Source: Sulfuriferula sp047300855
GTDB lineage: Bacteria > Pseudomonadota > Gammaproteobacteria > Burkholderiales > Sulfuriferulaceae
Assembly (NCBI RefSeq): GCF_047300855.1
Contig: NZ_CP170197.1
Coordinates: 3,038,001-3,102,000, forward strand
Direction of reading: 5' to 3'
DNA: 64,000 nt
Below, one piece after another: positions 43,857 to 53,382 of the stretch. Position numbers and translations under genes: made by a program. The notes under the pieces were generated by a model. The model had not been told where the DNA came from. It worked only from the letters and a program-made list of their open reading frames with translations, and did no database searches. Numbering within the stretch: the stretch's first letter is position 1; each line of letters starts with the position of its first letter.

Positions 43857-44840
43857 ATGAATACCAAGTTATTTACTCTTCTGATCGCTTCACTCACTAT
43901 ATCGGTCGCGCATGCCGATCCCCGTAGCCCCCATCACCTCAGCAGCAAGGAAAGCAATATCGAGGCAGTATCCAATCTGCCTCTGAATGAGCCACAACTC
44001 AGCTCGCTATCCGTTTTGGTACTGGATCAGGATAACGGACAAGCTTTGTATCAAAAAAATATTGATATCCAGACCCCTATTGCTTCGATTACCAAGCTGA
44101 TGACCGCCATGGTAATTCTGGACGCGCACCAGCCCATGGACGAAGACATCACCATCAGCCCGCAAGATGTGGACTATTTACGTCACAGCAGTTCACGCCT
44201 GGCTGTCGGTACCACACTTAGCCGCGGAGAACTTCTCCATCTCGCTCTGATTGCTTCTGAAAACCGTGCAGCTTATGCACTGGCGCGAAATTATCCCGGC
44301 GGAATCCGGCTTTTTATCAATGCCATGAACAACAAAGCACGCGCGCTCAATATGCGACACACCACATTTGAAGATCCTACGGGCTTATCGAGCAATAACC
44401 GTTCCACAGCTGAGGACTTGGCTAAAATGGTGGAAGCGGCCGCTCATTACCCGCAAATACGCGACATCACCACCACAGGCAGCTATGAAATCAGTCGACC
44501 AGCGGTGGTACGTGTAAAGCACAGGCACAAAAAAGAATGGCGACATATCGTGAGACGTGTCGAATTTCATAACACCAACCGTCTGGTACGCAATGAAAAC
44601 TGGAGTATAGGACTGTCCAAGACGGGCTTTATCAATGAAGCAGGACATTGCCTGGTGATGCAGGCAAAAATCGCCCGAAAAGAAGTTATTATTGTTTTGC
44701 TGGATGCGGGGAAATATGCGCGGGTTGCCGACGCTGAGCGCATTAAAACCTGGCTGGAACACCAGGCACCCACTACGGTCGCGTTCAAACTCGATGGCAG
44801 GTTCCAGCGGCACCCTTCTAGTGCTTACGCGAAAAACTGA
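43857..44840 (+). CDS. pbpG: D-alanyl-D-alanine endopeptidase, PBP7-like
   Basis: A 327-residue penicillin-binding peptidase (S11). A signal peptide runs to VAHADP. The active-site motifs are SITKLMTA (SxxK, catalytic Ser), IASENRAAYALA (SxN) and SKTGFINEAG (KTG). PBP7 cleaves peptidoglycan cross-links in the periplasm. The start at MNTKLFTLL is chosen because it begins the signal peptide; the open frame upstream to 43638 runs into the divergent kinase gene. Its end overlaps the next, convergent gene by 23 bases. Confidence 0.92.
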   Translation: MNTKLFTLLIASLTISVAHADPRSPHHLSSKESNIEAVSNLPLNEPQLSSLSVLVLDQDNGQALYQKNIDIQTPIASITKLMTAMVILDAHQPMDEDITISPQDVDYLRHSSSRLAVGTTLSRGELLHLALIASENRAAYALARNYPGGIRLFINAMNNKARALNMRHTTFEDPTGLSSNNRSTAEDLAKMVEAAAHYPQIRDITTTGSYEISRPAVVRVKHRHKKEWRHIVRRVEFHNTNRLVRNENWSIGLSKTGFINEAGHCLVMQAKIARKEVIIVLLDAGKYARVADAERIKTWLEHQAPTTVAFKLDGRFQRHPSSAYAKN

Positions 44841-45228
44841 GAATTTTTGCCGGGGGGGAGCCGGTTACCCGACGTTCGGATAGCAGCACCAAAGCCTTGT
44901 AAAATTCCGGGATCAACCGCTGCATAGTAAGCGCGGCGCGTTCATCGTAGTACACCAGATCGAACGGCACGGGGTCATCTAAATTAGTCCGGCTACCGGG
45001 ATGAAAAGATTGCCAGGCCAGTTCAATCAAACCGGGTCGCTCCCGATCCACAAAAATCCATTCTGCCGCATCGAGCACTGCCATATATTGCATGGTCCGA
45101 ATCGGGACAAATACACACCCGGTCTGACTTTGCACCAGCAGCGTATGCGCGAGATTGTAAATGGCCGCAGGCAAGGTTCGCGTGGTACGCAGCACTTCAC
45201 TGTCAGGCCGATAAAAAGTTTCCTGCAA
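44818..45228 (-). CDS. Hypothetical protein (136 residues)
   Basis: I do not recognise a family. The frame starts at a TTG preceded by a strong GGGGG ribosome site and has ordinary codon use, so it is probably real. It is a soluble protein with mixed alpha/beta composition, for example MQYMAVLDAAEWIFVDRERPGLIELAWQSF and FDLVYYDERAALTMQRLIPEFYK, without signal peptide, Cys motif or transmembrane segment. Its 3' end overlaps that of the PBP7 gene on the other strand. It is 112 bases away from the IclR gene on the same strand. Confidence 0.55.
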   Translation of the reverse strand: MQETFYRPDSEVLRTTRTLPAAIYNLAHTLLVQSQTGCVFVPIRTMQYMAVLDAAEWIFVDRERPGLIELAWQSFHPGSRTNLDDPVPFDLVYYDERAALTMQRLIPEFYKALVLLSERRVTGSPPAKILSFSRKH

Positions 45229-45340
45229 AGCTTGCCCCCAAGTGCTCCCGTGGTTGACGTGCTTCGAACACCATCAGTTTATCGGATTTGTTGCAGATTA
45301 TGTCTAGGCCTGTTTCCTGAAGAGCCTGGATGCTTACTGC

Positions 45341-46105
45341 CTATCCGAGGTAGCCCATGGCCCTGGAAATTTCGTCAGCAATTCCCTTTACCCTTCCGGA
45401 CCATTTGTAGTTGATTCGATCTGCGGGTGCGGAAATAGACAACCCGGCGACCAGCTTTCCTGAGGAGTCGCAAATTCCGGCTCCGATACAGCAGACCCCT
45501 TTTTCTGCCTCTTCCTTATCAATAGCGAATCCCGCACGCCTGGCCTTGTCAACTTCCTCCCGAAGTCTGTCTAGCGTGGTAATCGTATCCTTGGTAAAAG
45601 CCGGCATGCCGCTACGCAGCGCATATTCCTCGCAGCTTTGCAGGCCATCCTGGGCAAGAAATATTTTGCCGACCGCAGTAATATGCAGCGGCGCGCGCGT
45701 CCCAACCACCTGCACGACGCGCATCATTGACTTGGCCGCGGTCACGCGTTCGACATAGACAATTTCGTCGCCCTGGCGCAATGTCAAATTCACCGTCTCG
45801 TCCAGTTCGTCGCGCAGTTTTTGCATGAAAGGCAATGCCACCTGACGCACATTGATACGTGCCTTGACCAGATTTCCCAGCTCAAGCAACTTGATACCGA
45901 GTTGGTAGCTACCTGGTTCAACCCGCTCTACCAGGCCCTTTTCTACCATTACACCCAGGATACGATGCGCGCTTGAGGGATGCAGGCTGGTCTGTGCTGC
46001 CAACTGCTTCAGGCCCAGGGGTTCGACATGATCAGCCAATACGTTTAATAATTTCATCATGCGGTCAATGACTTGAATCGATGATTTGGGTTCATCCTTA
46101 CTCAA
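45341..46105 (-). CDS. IclR-family transcriptional regulator
   Basis: A 254-residue IclR regulator. The winged helix at ~10-75 includes LKQLAAQTSLHPSSAHRILGVMVEKGLVER. The effector domain (~85-250) has GDEIVYVERV, APLHITAVGKIFLA and CCIGAGICDSSGKLVAGLSISAP. The start is a TTG with AGGAGG eight bases upstream; no ATG matches the family start. It is divergent from lutABC, with a 170-base shared spacer, and so is the likely regulator of lactate or hydroxyacid use and possibly of the downstream liv genes. Confidence 0.9.
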   Translation of the reverse strand: MSKDEPKSSIQVIDRMMKLLNVLADHVEPLGLKQLAAQTSLHPSSAHRILGVMVEKGLVERVEPGSYQLGIKLLELGNLVKARINVRQVALPFMQKLRDELDETVNLTLRQGDEIVYVERVTAAKSMMRVVQVVGTRAPLHITAVGKIFLAQDGLQSCEEYALRSGMPAFTKDTITTLDRLREEVDKARRAGFAIDKEEAEKGVCCIGAGICDSSGKLVAGLSISAPADRINYKWSGRVKGIADEISRAMGYLG

Positions 46106-46275
46106 TTGCTTTTCCCTCCTAATTTTGATTATTGTTGCAGCGCAGTTGCAGCATATGAAACATAGGATCATTATGCAAAATATTTTCTCGGCAGCATAGC
46201 AGCACCTGCTTATGCCTTGAGGGAGCGGCCTGACAGGTATTTGTCTTGACTGCTATTGATCCAGGAGATGAAGTA

Positions 46276-47010
46276 ATGCGAGTGGGTTTATTTGTAACCT
46301 GCCTGGTTGATGCGATGCGTCCTCGCATTGGTTTTGCCAGCCTCAGATTGCTGGAGGCTGCTGGGTGCCAGGTCGTCGTACCAGAAAATCAAACCTGTTG
46401 CGGCCAGCCCGGCTACAACTCCGGCGACAGGGAAACCGCCAAAGCGCTGGCGCTAAAATTGCTCGACGAATTCGAGGCCTGCGATTATGTTGTGGCGCCT
46501 TCCGGCTCCTGCGCAGGCATGATCCGGGTGCATTACCCCGACCTGTTTCGCGATGACCCCACCATCCTGAATAGAATTTCCCGGCTCGGCCAGCGCACCT
46601 ACGAACTGGCCGATTTTCTGGTGAATGTGGTCAAGTTCGATGCAGTCCCCGACCACTTTACAGGCACACTCACTTATCACGATTCATGTTCCGGGCTGCG
46701 AGAATTAGGCATACGGGATCAGCCTCGCGCCTTGTTGGCAACAATGCCCGGCGTAACCGTAAAGGAAATGGTGGAAGCCGCCACTTGCTGCGGTTTTGGC
46801 GGAGCATTTGCAGTTAAATTCGGAGAATTATCCACACGCATGGCGGACAACAAATGCCGCCACATCGAGGCTGCCGGCGTTGACGCCATAGTCGCAGGCG
46901 ATCTCGGCTGCCTGCTCAACATAGAGGGACGCCTGCGCCGTCGCGGTAATCATGCGACGCAGGTGCTGCATATCGCGGAAGTTCTGGCGGGCAATGAGGA
47001 GGACGATTGA
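46276..47010 (+). CDS. lutA: L-lactate oxidation iron-sulfur subunit LutA (YkgE-like)
   Basis: A 244-residue protein with two CCG domains, which carry the heterodisulfide-reductase-like cysteine motifs: CCGQPGYNSGD near residue 45 and TYHDSCSGLRELG plus ATCCGFGGAFAVKFGELS near 150-185. LutA is one part of the LutABC complex that oxidises L-lactate to pyruvate, feeding electrons to the respiratory chain. A GGAGATG ribosome site precedes the ATG. It is the first gene of lutABC, and its stop overlaps the start of lutB. Confidence 0.93.
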   Translation: MRVGLFVTCLVDAMRPRIGFASLRLLEAAGCQVVVPENQTCCGQPGYNSGDRETAKALALKLLDEFEACDYVVAPSGSCAGMIRVHYPDLFRDDPTILNRISRLGQRTYELADFLVNVVKFDAVPDHFTGTLTYHDSCSGLRELGIRDQPRALLATMPGVTVKEMVEAATCCGFGGAFAVKFGELSTRMADNKCRHIEAAGVDAIVAGDLGCLLNIEGRLRRRGNHATQVLHIAEVLAGNEEDD

Positions 47011-48416
47011 TGCAAGTGTCTTCCATCCATTTCAAACGCTCGGTCACAGAAAAACTCAATGACGAAAAACTGCAGAATGCCCTGTCGCGCCTGCAAACCC
47101 GCTTTGTTGAGGGGCGTGCCGCGGTCATCGGCGAAATTGCCGATTTCGAGGAGACCCGCACCGCAGCGGCCGCAATCCGCGATCGCGTACTGATGAATCT
47201 GGATCAGTGGCTGCTCCATTTCGAACAACAGGCCATTGCCCGCGGCACCCTCGTTCACTGGGCTGAAAGCGATGCAGATGTCAATCGCATCGTTACTGAA
47301 ATTGCCACCCTGCATAACGTTCGCAGGGTCGCCAAATCCAAATCGATGGTGAGCGAAGAGTGCGGCTTGAATGAAGCATTGGAAGGCGCAGGCATCGAGG
47401 TGGTTGAGACCGACCTGGGTGAATATATTCTTCAACTTGCGCACGAAGCACCCTCTCATATCGTTGCGCCCGTGGTGCACAAAAACAAGGAGGATATCGC
47501 CGACCTGTTCGCGGAGAAGCACCAGCTACCGCGCAAAACCGGCATTCCCGAGTTATGCCGCGAAGCCCGGGAAATTTTGCGTCCTGCATTTCTTGCGGCT
47601 GACATGGGCATCTCGGGGGCCAATTTTCTGATCGCCGAAACCGGGTCGGCGCTGATAGTTACCAATGAAGGCAATGGCCGCCTGGTCACAACACTGCCGC
47701 GGGTGCATGTCGCCATTACCGGCATCGAAAAGGTGGTCCCGACTCTGGAAGACGTTACCACCCTGCTGCGTCTGTTGCCGCGTTCCGCCACCGGCCAGTC
47801 CATCACCAACTATGTGTCGATGCTCACCGGCACAAAGGGCGCTGCCGATCATGACGGCCCCGAACATTTTCACATTATCCTGGTCGACAACGGCCGCAGC
47901 AGCCTGCTCGGCGGCGAAATGCAAAGCATGCTGCGCTGTATTCGTTGTGGCGCGTGCATGAATCACTGCCCTGTGTATCAGAACATCGGAGGCCATGCCT
48001 ACGGCTGGGTATACCCCGGACCGATGGGCTCGATTTTGACTCCGACCCTCGTGGGTTTGGAGAATGCGCCAGACCTGCCCAATGCTTCTACGCTGTGCGG
48101 CGCTTGCGGAGTGGTATGTCCGGTAAAAATTCCCCTGCCGGATCTATTGCGCCAGTTACGCGAAAAGCAGATGGCGCTTGGCCTGAAATCGTGGCAGGAA
48201 AAATCGGCTTTGAAGCTATGGGGATGGATGGCTCGTCGTCCTGCGGTCTATGCCATGGTTACTCAAATCATCGTTCGTATTTTGCATTTCGCCGGCGGCA
48301 AGGGACGCATGTTGCATCATCTACCCGGCGCATCCGGCTGGACTACCGGCCGGGACATGCCTGCGCCGCAAGGAAAAACTTTCCGGGAACTTTATCTCAA
48401 AAGGAAGCTCTCTTGA
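47010..48416 (+). CDS. lutB: L-lactate oxidation iron-sulfur subunit LutB (YkgF-like)
   Basis: A 468-residue protein. A LUD domain spans ~60-300 (with EECGLNEALEGAGIEVVETDLGEYI and NFLIAETGSALIVTNEGNGR). The ferredoxin part follows, with CIRCGACMNHCPVYQ and CGACGVVCPVKIPLPDLL binding two 4Fe-4S clusters. It works with LutA and LutC in lactate oxidation. The ATG overlaps the lutA stop (TGATG) behind GAGGAGG. Its own stop overlaps the lutC start. Confidence 0.94.
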   Translation: MQVSSIHFKRSVTEKLNDEKLQNALSRLQTRFVEGRAAVIGEIADFEETRTAAAAIRDRVLMNLDQWLLHFEQQAIARGTLVHWAESDADVNRIVTEIATLHNVRRVAKSKSMVSEECGLNEALEGAGIEVVETDLGEYILQLAHEAPSHIVAPVVHKNKEDIADLFAEKHQLPRKTGIPELCREAREILRPAFLAADMGISGANFLIAETGSALIVTNEGNGRLVTTLPRVHVAITGIEKVVPTLEDVTTLLRLLPRSATGQSITNYVSMLTGTKGAADHDGPEHFHIILVDNGRSSLLGGEMQSMLRCIRCGACMNHCPVYQNIGGHAYGWVYPGPMGSILTPTLVGLENAPDLPNASTLCGACGVVCPVKIPLPDLLRQLREKQMALGLKSWQEKSALKLWGWMARRPAVYAMVTQIIVRILHFAGGKGRMLHHLPGASGWTTGRDMPAPQGKTFRELYLKRKLS

Positions 48417-49042
48417 GCGCGCGCGAGCGGATCCTTGCCCGGATTGGCGCCACACTCAGCAATCCTGATGCTGAAATCGATGCCTATCTGGCCGGACATC
48501 CCCGCGGGCCGGCACCCGCGCTACGGGATAATCTAATCACACATTTCAGGGAGCGAGCCTTACAGTTATCCAGCGATGTATTCGAAGCCGCTCACCCTGG
48601 AGAAATCCCTACACTGGTAGCACATTACCTGGCAGAGCGGGGACTACCGCCCCGCGGGGCATGTTGGCCGGCCATCGGCAGCCTGGCGTGGGGTGAAGCC
48701 AATCTGGAGATTGCAGTGCGGGGAGCAAATAGTCAGGATATGGTGGGCATCACCGGCACATTTTGCGCGATTGCTGAAACCGGCACGCTGATGATGCTGT
48801 CCGGGCCGGAAACGCCGCCCAGCAACAGCCTGTTGCCGGAAACCCATATTGCCATCCTGAATACCCGGCGAATTGTGGCCTCAATGGAAGATGCCTGGGA
48901 TCTGCTGCGTAAAGAACACAAAGCTCCACCGCGCGCGGTCAATTTCATTTCCGGGCCTTCGCGAACGGCCGACATCGAACAGACCGTTACGCTGGGAGCG
49001 CATGGTCCTTATCGGGTATTAATTATTTTGGTGAATGCATAG
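48413..49042 (+). CDS. lutC: L-lactate oxidation subunit LutC (YkgG-like)
   Basis: A 209-residue LUD-domain protein. SARERILARIGATL opens the protein. SLAWGEANLEIAVRGANSQDMVGITGTFCAIAETGTLM and FISGPSRTADIEQTVTLGAHGPYRVLIILV are LutC hallmarks. The start is a TTG that overlaps the lutB stop as TTGA, with AAGGAAG upstream; an open frame to 47945 is out of frame with lutB. It completes lutABC. No lactate permease gene is directly attached. Confidence 0.92.
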   Translation: MSARERILARIGATLSNPDAEIDAYLAGHPRGPAPALRDNLITHFRERALQLSSDVFEAAHPGEIPTLVAHYLAERGLPPRGACWPAIGSLAWGEANLEIAVRGANSQDMVGITGTFCAIAETGTLMMLSGPETPPSNSLLPETHIAILNTRRIVASMEDAWDLLRKEHKAPPRAVNFISGPSRTADIEQTVTLGAHGPYRVLIILVNA

Positions 49043-49122
49043 AACCCGATAAATGAGAATGCAAACATTAGAATTAAATAATATTATCAATGACTTGGTT
49101 AATTCCGCATTCATACGAATTC

Positions 49123-49151
49123 TTGAAATCGGGAAAATAATCAGCTAAAGT
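49123..49151 (+). promoter_or_regulatory. Candidate sigma70 promoter for the liv operon
   Basis: TTGAAA (49123-49128), a 17-base spacer and TAAAGT (49146-49151) give a plausible housekeeping promoter in the AT-rich gap after lutC. It would leave a leader of about 115 bases before livK. This is a sequence match only. Confidence 0.4.
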
Positions 49152-49273
49152 ATCCCACAGTGCAGCAATGAGTTTTATAATATGAAATTCCGTCGCCGCC
49201 CTTCAGTGGCATGGAACCTGCCGTCAATCCGCCACGCGGTTTGACATTACAACCACGACCCATGGAGCAGTAT

Positions 49274-50476
49274 ATGAAAAATAGCCTTAAGACATTGGTA
49301 GCAGCGCTTGCGCTGTGCGCCTCCTCCGCAGCAATTGCTGCGGAACCAATCAAGATTGGCGTTTCCGGCCCCTTCACCGGCGGTTCCGCACCGATGGGCG
49401 TCAGCATGCGTGACGGTGTGAAATTGGCGGCGGCTGAAATCAATCGCAGCGGCGGCATCCTGGGTCGCCAGATCGAGTTGATTGAGCGTGACGACCAGGC
49501 GGATAACAGCCGCGGCATTCAGGTCACCCAGGAACTGATCAACCGGGAACATGTGGTTGCAGCACTGGGATTCATTAATACCGGCGTATCGCTGGCAGCA
49601 CAGCGCTTCTACCAAGAAGCGAAGATCCCGGTGATCAACAACGTCGCTACCGGTTCTATCGTTACCAAACAGTTCCTGCCCCCGCAATATCCTGACAACT
49701 ACGTATTCCGCACTTCCGCAAACGACACCATCCAGTCCGCATTGATCGTCAACGACGCGATCGTAAAGCGCAAATTCACCAAGGTAGCCATCCTCGCTGA
49801 CTCGACCAACTACGGCCAGCTGGGTCGCGAAGACCTGGAAAAAGCACTGGCGGCGAAAGGCATCAAGCCGGTTGCAGAAGAAAAATTCAATATCAAGGAC
49901 GTGGACATGACCGCCCAGCTGCTCAAGGCCAAGGCAGCCGGAGCCCAAGCGATCCTGACTTACGGCATCGGACCTGAACTGGCGCAAATCGCCAACGGCA
50001 TGGAAAAACTGGGATGGAAAGTGCCCATGATCGGCAGCTGGACACTGTCAATGGGCAACTTCATCGACAATGCCGGCAAGAACGGAGAAGGTGCCCGTAT
50101 GCCGCAAACCTTCATCCAGGAACCCAATACACCGAAACGCAAGGCATTTATTACCGCCTATCAGCAGGCTTATAAAGTCGATCGCATTCCTTCCCCGGTC
50201 TCCGCTGCACAGGGTTACGATTCTATGTACCTTCTGGCAGCCGCCATCAAGCAGGCCGGCAGCACCGACGGGCCAAAAATCCGCGCGGCGTTGGAAAATC
50301 TGCGTACCCCGGTGGTGGGTGTGATCACGACCTATAACCATCCTTACACCCACGACAATCATGAAGCCATCACCATGAACATGACGGTCATGGGTGAAGT
50401 CAGGAATGGACGCGTGGTTTACGCCTACGATGCCGACCTGGCTGCACCGGCGGCAAAGGCACATCCCAAAAAGTAA
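49274..50476 (+). CDS. livK: Branched-chain amino acid-type ABC transporter substrate-binding protein (LivK-like)
   Basis: A 400-residue periplasmic binding protein. The signal peptide is MKNSLKTLVAALALCASS up to AIAAEP. The type I binding fold is shown by IKIGVSGPFTGGSAPMGVSMRDGVKLAAAEINRSGGILG, ERDDQADNSRG, KVAILADSTNYG and QGYDSMYLLAAAIKQAGSTDGPKIRAALE. The start is chosen at the signal peptide, with GGAG upstream. Relatives bind Leu/Ile/Val but also amides, urea or aromatic and hydroxy acids; next to lutABC an organic acid cargo is possible (inference). Confidence 0.9.
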   Translation: MKNSLKTLVAALALCASSAAIAAEPIKIGVSGPFTGGSAPMGVSMRDGVKLAAAEINRSGGILGRQIELIERDDQADNSRGIQVTQELINREHVVAALGFINTGVSLAAQRFYQEAKIPVINNVATGSIVTKQFLPPQYPDNYVFRTSANDTIQSALIVNDAIVKRKFTKVAILADSTNYGQLGREDLEKALAAKGIKPVAEEKFNIKDVDMTAQLLKAKAAGAQAILTYGIGPELAQIANGMEKLGWKVPMIGSWTLSMGNFIDNAGKNGEGARMPQTFIQEPNTPKRKAFITAYQQAYKVDRIPSPVSAAQGYDSMYLLAAAIKQAGSTDGPKIRAALENLRTPVVGVITTYNHPYTHDNHEAITMNMTVMGEVRNGRVVYAYDADLAAPAAKAHPKK

Positions 50477-50508
50477 TCCGCAACCAGCTTGAACCGTAGC
50501 AAGCACCG

Positions 50509-50538
50509 GAGCCGGGGATCCATCCCCGGCTCATTTTA
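50509..50538 (+). terminator. Hairpin between livK and livH
   Basis: A perfect 11-base inverted repeat, GAGCCGGGGAT / ATCCCCGGCTC, is followed by ATTTTA. The short T-run suggests a partial terminator or an mRNA-protecting hairpin that raises binding-protein output over the membrane genes, as is common in ABC operons. Confidence 0.7.
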
Positions 50539-50552
50539 GATGGAAAGCTCCC

Positions 50553-51425
50553 ATGCAAATCCTCGCGCAACTGATTGTAAGCGGCATCTCGCTCGGCATG
50601 ATTTACGCCGTGATTGCCTTTGGTTATCAACTGACATTTGCCACTTCTCGCACCCTTAACTTCGGTCAAGGCGAAGCGCTGATGCTGGGCGCCTTGGTCG
50701 GCCTGACTCTGGTTGGCCATATGAATTACTGGCTGATGATCCCGTTGGTACTGATTTTCGGCGCACTGCAGGGAGTCGTGGTAGAACGCATCGCCGTGCG
50801 GCCCGCGCTCAAGAACAAATCCGAATTCGGCTGGATCATGGGCACGATTGCCCTGGCCACCATTTTCAAAAACGTGGCAGAAAACATCTGGGGTCGCGAC
50901 GATCTCAAGTTTCCTTCCCCGCTCCCCGAATCCCCCCTCACTTTCCATGGCATCCATGTGCTGCCTATGGAAATCGTCGTAGTGATTGGCGCCCTCGGCA
51001 TGATGCTGGCCGTGGAAATATTCAATCGCAAATCCATCTATGGCAAGGCGGTCGTGGCAACTTCCAATGACCGCGACGCCGCTGGGCTGATGGGTATCAA
51101 TACCCGCCTGGTGATCACTTTCTCCTACGCCCTGAGCTCAATGACTGCCGCTTTCGCAGGCGTACTGATCGCCCCGTTGACACTCACTGGCGCCACCATG
51201 GGCGTGGTGCTTGGACTGAAAGCTTTCTCGGTCGCAATTATCGGCGGTCTCAACAGCGGCATGGGCGTGATCGTCGGCGGCCTGTTACTGGGTATCGCAG
51301 AAACCACCACCGGCTTCTATCTCTCCACGGGTTACAAAGACGTTCCTGGTCTGGTACTGCTATTGCTGGTGCTCGCAATCAAGCCCGCCGGCCTGTTCGG
51401 TAAAACCGTTATCAACAAGGTATAA
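50553..51425 (+). CDS. livH: Branched-chain-type ABC transporter permease LivH
   Basis: A 290-residue membrane protein with about eight transmembrane helices. GISLGMIYAVIAFGYQLTF at the start and NFGQGEALMLGALVGLTL are LivH-like. ATSNDRDAAGLMGIN is the conserved cytoplasmic loop that contacts the ATPase, and GLKAFSVAIIGGLNSGMGVIVGGLLLG lies near the C terminus. It pairs with the LivM part of the next protein. The stop is one base before the livM-livG start. Confidence 0.93.
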   Translation: MQILAQLIVSGISLGMIYAVIAFGYQLTFATSRTLNFGQGEALMLGALVGLTLVGHMNYWLMIPLVLIFGALQGVVVERIAVRPALKNKSEFGWIMGTIALATIFKNVAENIWGRDDLKFPSPLPESPLTFHGIHVLPMEIVVVIGALGMMLAVEIFNRKSIYGKAVVATSNDRDAAGLMGINTRLVITFSYALSSMTAAFAGVLIAPLTLTGATMGVVLGLKAFSVAIIGGLNSGMGVIVGGLLLGIAETTTGFYLSTGYKDVPGLVLLLLVLAIKPAGLFGKTVINKV

Positions 51426-51426
51426 C

Positions 51427-53370
51427 ATGGGCGCCATCAAAAAAATCTCTCTCATTCTGGCAATCGCCGCGCTTGCGGTGTTGCCTTTGATCTGGACCAA
51501 TCCTTATTACATCCACCTGATGGTGGTCATCGGTATCTATGCAATCCTGCTGCTTGGTCTCGACATCGTCGTAGGTTATGTGGGCGAGGTCTCGCTCGGC
51601 CATGCCGCGCTATTCGGGATTGGCTCCTACACGGCTGGCGTGCTGAACTTCCAGCTCGGCGTGCCATTTTTGCTCGCGGTACCGGCGAGCATCGTTGTCA
51701 CCGCGTTGTTCGGCGCCATCCTGGCGCTACCGGCGCTACGTGTAACCGGCCCGTATCTGGCCATGGTGACGCTGGCGTTTGGCACCATCGTGCAGATACT
51801 GATCAACGAGATGGATTTTCTCACCAACGGTCCGCTCGGGATTTCATTGCGCAAACCGGTGTTTTTCGGACATCAGGTCACCGGCTCCGACTACTACTAT
51901 ATCGTTCTGGTCGCGTTGCTGGTGACCCTCGTGGTGGTCCACCGTATCGTCAAATCCTATCTTGGACGCGCTTTCGAGGCGCTGCGCGACAGTCCGGTGG
52001 CTTCCAACTGCATGGGGGTAAGCGTATATGCCTACAAGGTGTATGCCTTTGTGTTCAGTGCCGCGCTGGCAGGACTCGCGGGGAGCCTGTTCACCTACTC
52101 GGAAGAATATATTTCGCCCAATACCTACAGCTTCGAACTCACCATTCTGTTCCTGCTGGCGGTGATCATGGGCGGCCGCAAAACCCGTTCCGGCCCGATC
52201 CTGGGGGCCATCATTATCGTCTTGCTGCCCAATGTTTTGGGTGATATTGATCTGTTCCGAAAAATTGCAGTGGGGATGGCGGCGGTGGCCGTGCTTTATT
52301 CGGTTTACACGGTGATCACCAAAAAGCGCACCCCGCAACAGGTGGCCATTCCCCTGTTATTTACGCTCGGTCTCGCCGCTTTCGGTTACTGGATCGACAA
52401 CATCACCGACTACCGGCTGACCATTTTCGGCGCGATGATCCTGTTCGTGGTCTATTACCTGCCGGACGGCATCATGGGATTTCTGCGCAATATCGTGCAG
52501 AAATTTCGGCCACAATGGGTACATCGGCATGAAATCATCACCGACCAGGGCGATTCCCAGCATGTCTGGTCGGTGCCGGATCGCGCAGTCACCGCCAACG
52601 GCAATTTGCTGGAAGCGCGCAATGTCGTGATGCAATTTGGCGGTTTGAAGGCCCTCAATGAAGTGCAGTTGAATATTGCCAAGGGCACTGTACACGGCCT
52701 GATCGGTCCGAACGGTTCAGGCAAAAGCACGATGATGAACGTGCTCACCGGCATCTACACACCGACTGCAGGCGAGATCGAATTCAACGGCAAGATCATC
52801 TCCGGCACCGCACCTGCTTCCATTGCCGGCGAGGGTATCGCGCGCACCTTCCAGAACGTGCAGCTATTCGGTGAAATGACCGCCATTGAAAACGTGCTGG
52901 TAGGGCTGCACCATACCTATCGCAGCAATACGTTTGACGTCATCTTCCACACCCGGCGCTGCCTCAAGGAGAAGCGCGAGGCGCGTCTGCGTGCCGCAAG
53001 CTTGCTGCAATTCGTGGGCCTGGCTGATCTGGCCAATGAGGAAGCACGCAACCTGCCCTATGGCAAACAGCGCCTGCTGGAAATTGCGCGCGCGCTGGGC
53101 CTGAATCCGAGCCTGTTGCTGCTGGATGAACCAGCCGCCGGTCTGACCGCGCCTGATATCAAGGAACTGGTCGGCATGATCCAGAAGATCCGCGACCATG
53201 GCATTACCGTCATTCTCATCGAACACCACATGGACGTGGTGATGGGTATTTCAGACACCGTCACGGTACTGGATTTCGGTCAGAAGATCGCCGAGGGCAA
53301 GCCTGCCGCAGTACAGTCCGACCCCAAGGTAATCGAAGCCTACCTTGGCGGCAACGCCGATGCAGCCTAA
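51427..53370 (+). CDS. LivM-LivG fusion: ABC permease plus ATP-binding protein
   Basis: A 647-residue fusion. Residues ~1-360 are the LivM permease (GLDIVVGYVGEVSLGHAALFGIGSYTAG, FEALRDSPVASNCMGVSVYAYK). Residues ~390-640 are the LivG ATPase: ARNVVMQFGGLKALNEVQ, Walker A GPNGSGKSTMMN, a Q-loop in ARTFQNVQLF, signature NLPYGKQRLLEIARAL and Walker B LLLDEPAAGLTAPD. The two parts are normally separate genes, although this fusion exists in other proteobacteria. With LivH, LivF and LivK it makes a complete importer. Confidence 0.93.
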   Translation: MGAIKKISLILAIAALAVLPLIWTNPYYIHLMVVIGIYAILLLGLDIVVGYVGEVSLGHAALFGIGSYTAGVLNFQLGVPFLLAVPASIVVTALFGAILALPALRVTGPYLAMVTLAFGTIVQILINEMDFLTNGPLGISLRKPVFFGHQVTGSDYYYIVLVALLVTLVVVHRIVKSYLGRAFEALRDSPVASNCMGVSVYAYKVYAFVFSAALAGLAGSLFTYSEEYISPNTYSFELTILFLLAVIMGGRKTRSGPILGAIIIVLLPNVLGDIDLFRKIAVGMAAVAVLYSVYTVITKKRTPQQVAIPLLFTLGLAAFGYWIDNITDYRLTIFGAMILFVVYYLPDGIMGFLRNIVQKFRPQWVHRHEIITDQGDSQHVWSVPDRAVTANGNLLEARNVVMQFGGLKALNEVQLNIAKGTVHGLIGPNGSGKSTMMNVLTGIYTPTAGEIEFNGKIISGTAPASIAGEGIARTFQNVQLFGEMTAIENVLVGLHHTYRSNTFDVIFHTRRCLKEKREARLRAASLLQFVGLADLANEEARNLPYGKQRLLEIARALGLNPSLLLLDEPAAGLTAPDIKELVGMIQKIRDHGITVILIEHHMDVVMGISDTVTVLDFGQKIAEGKPAAVQSDPKVIEAYLGGNADAA

Positions 53371-53382
53371 GAGGTTCAATAT

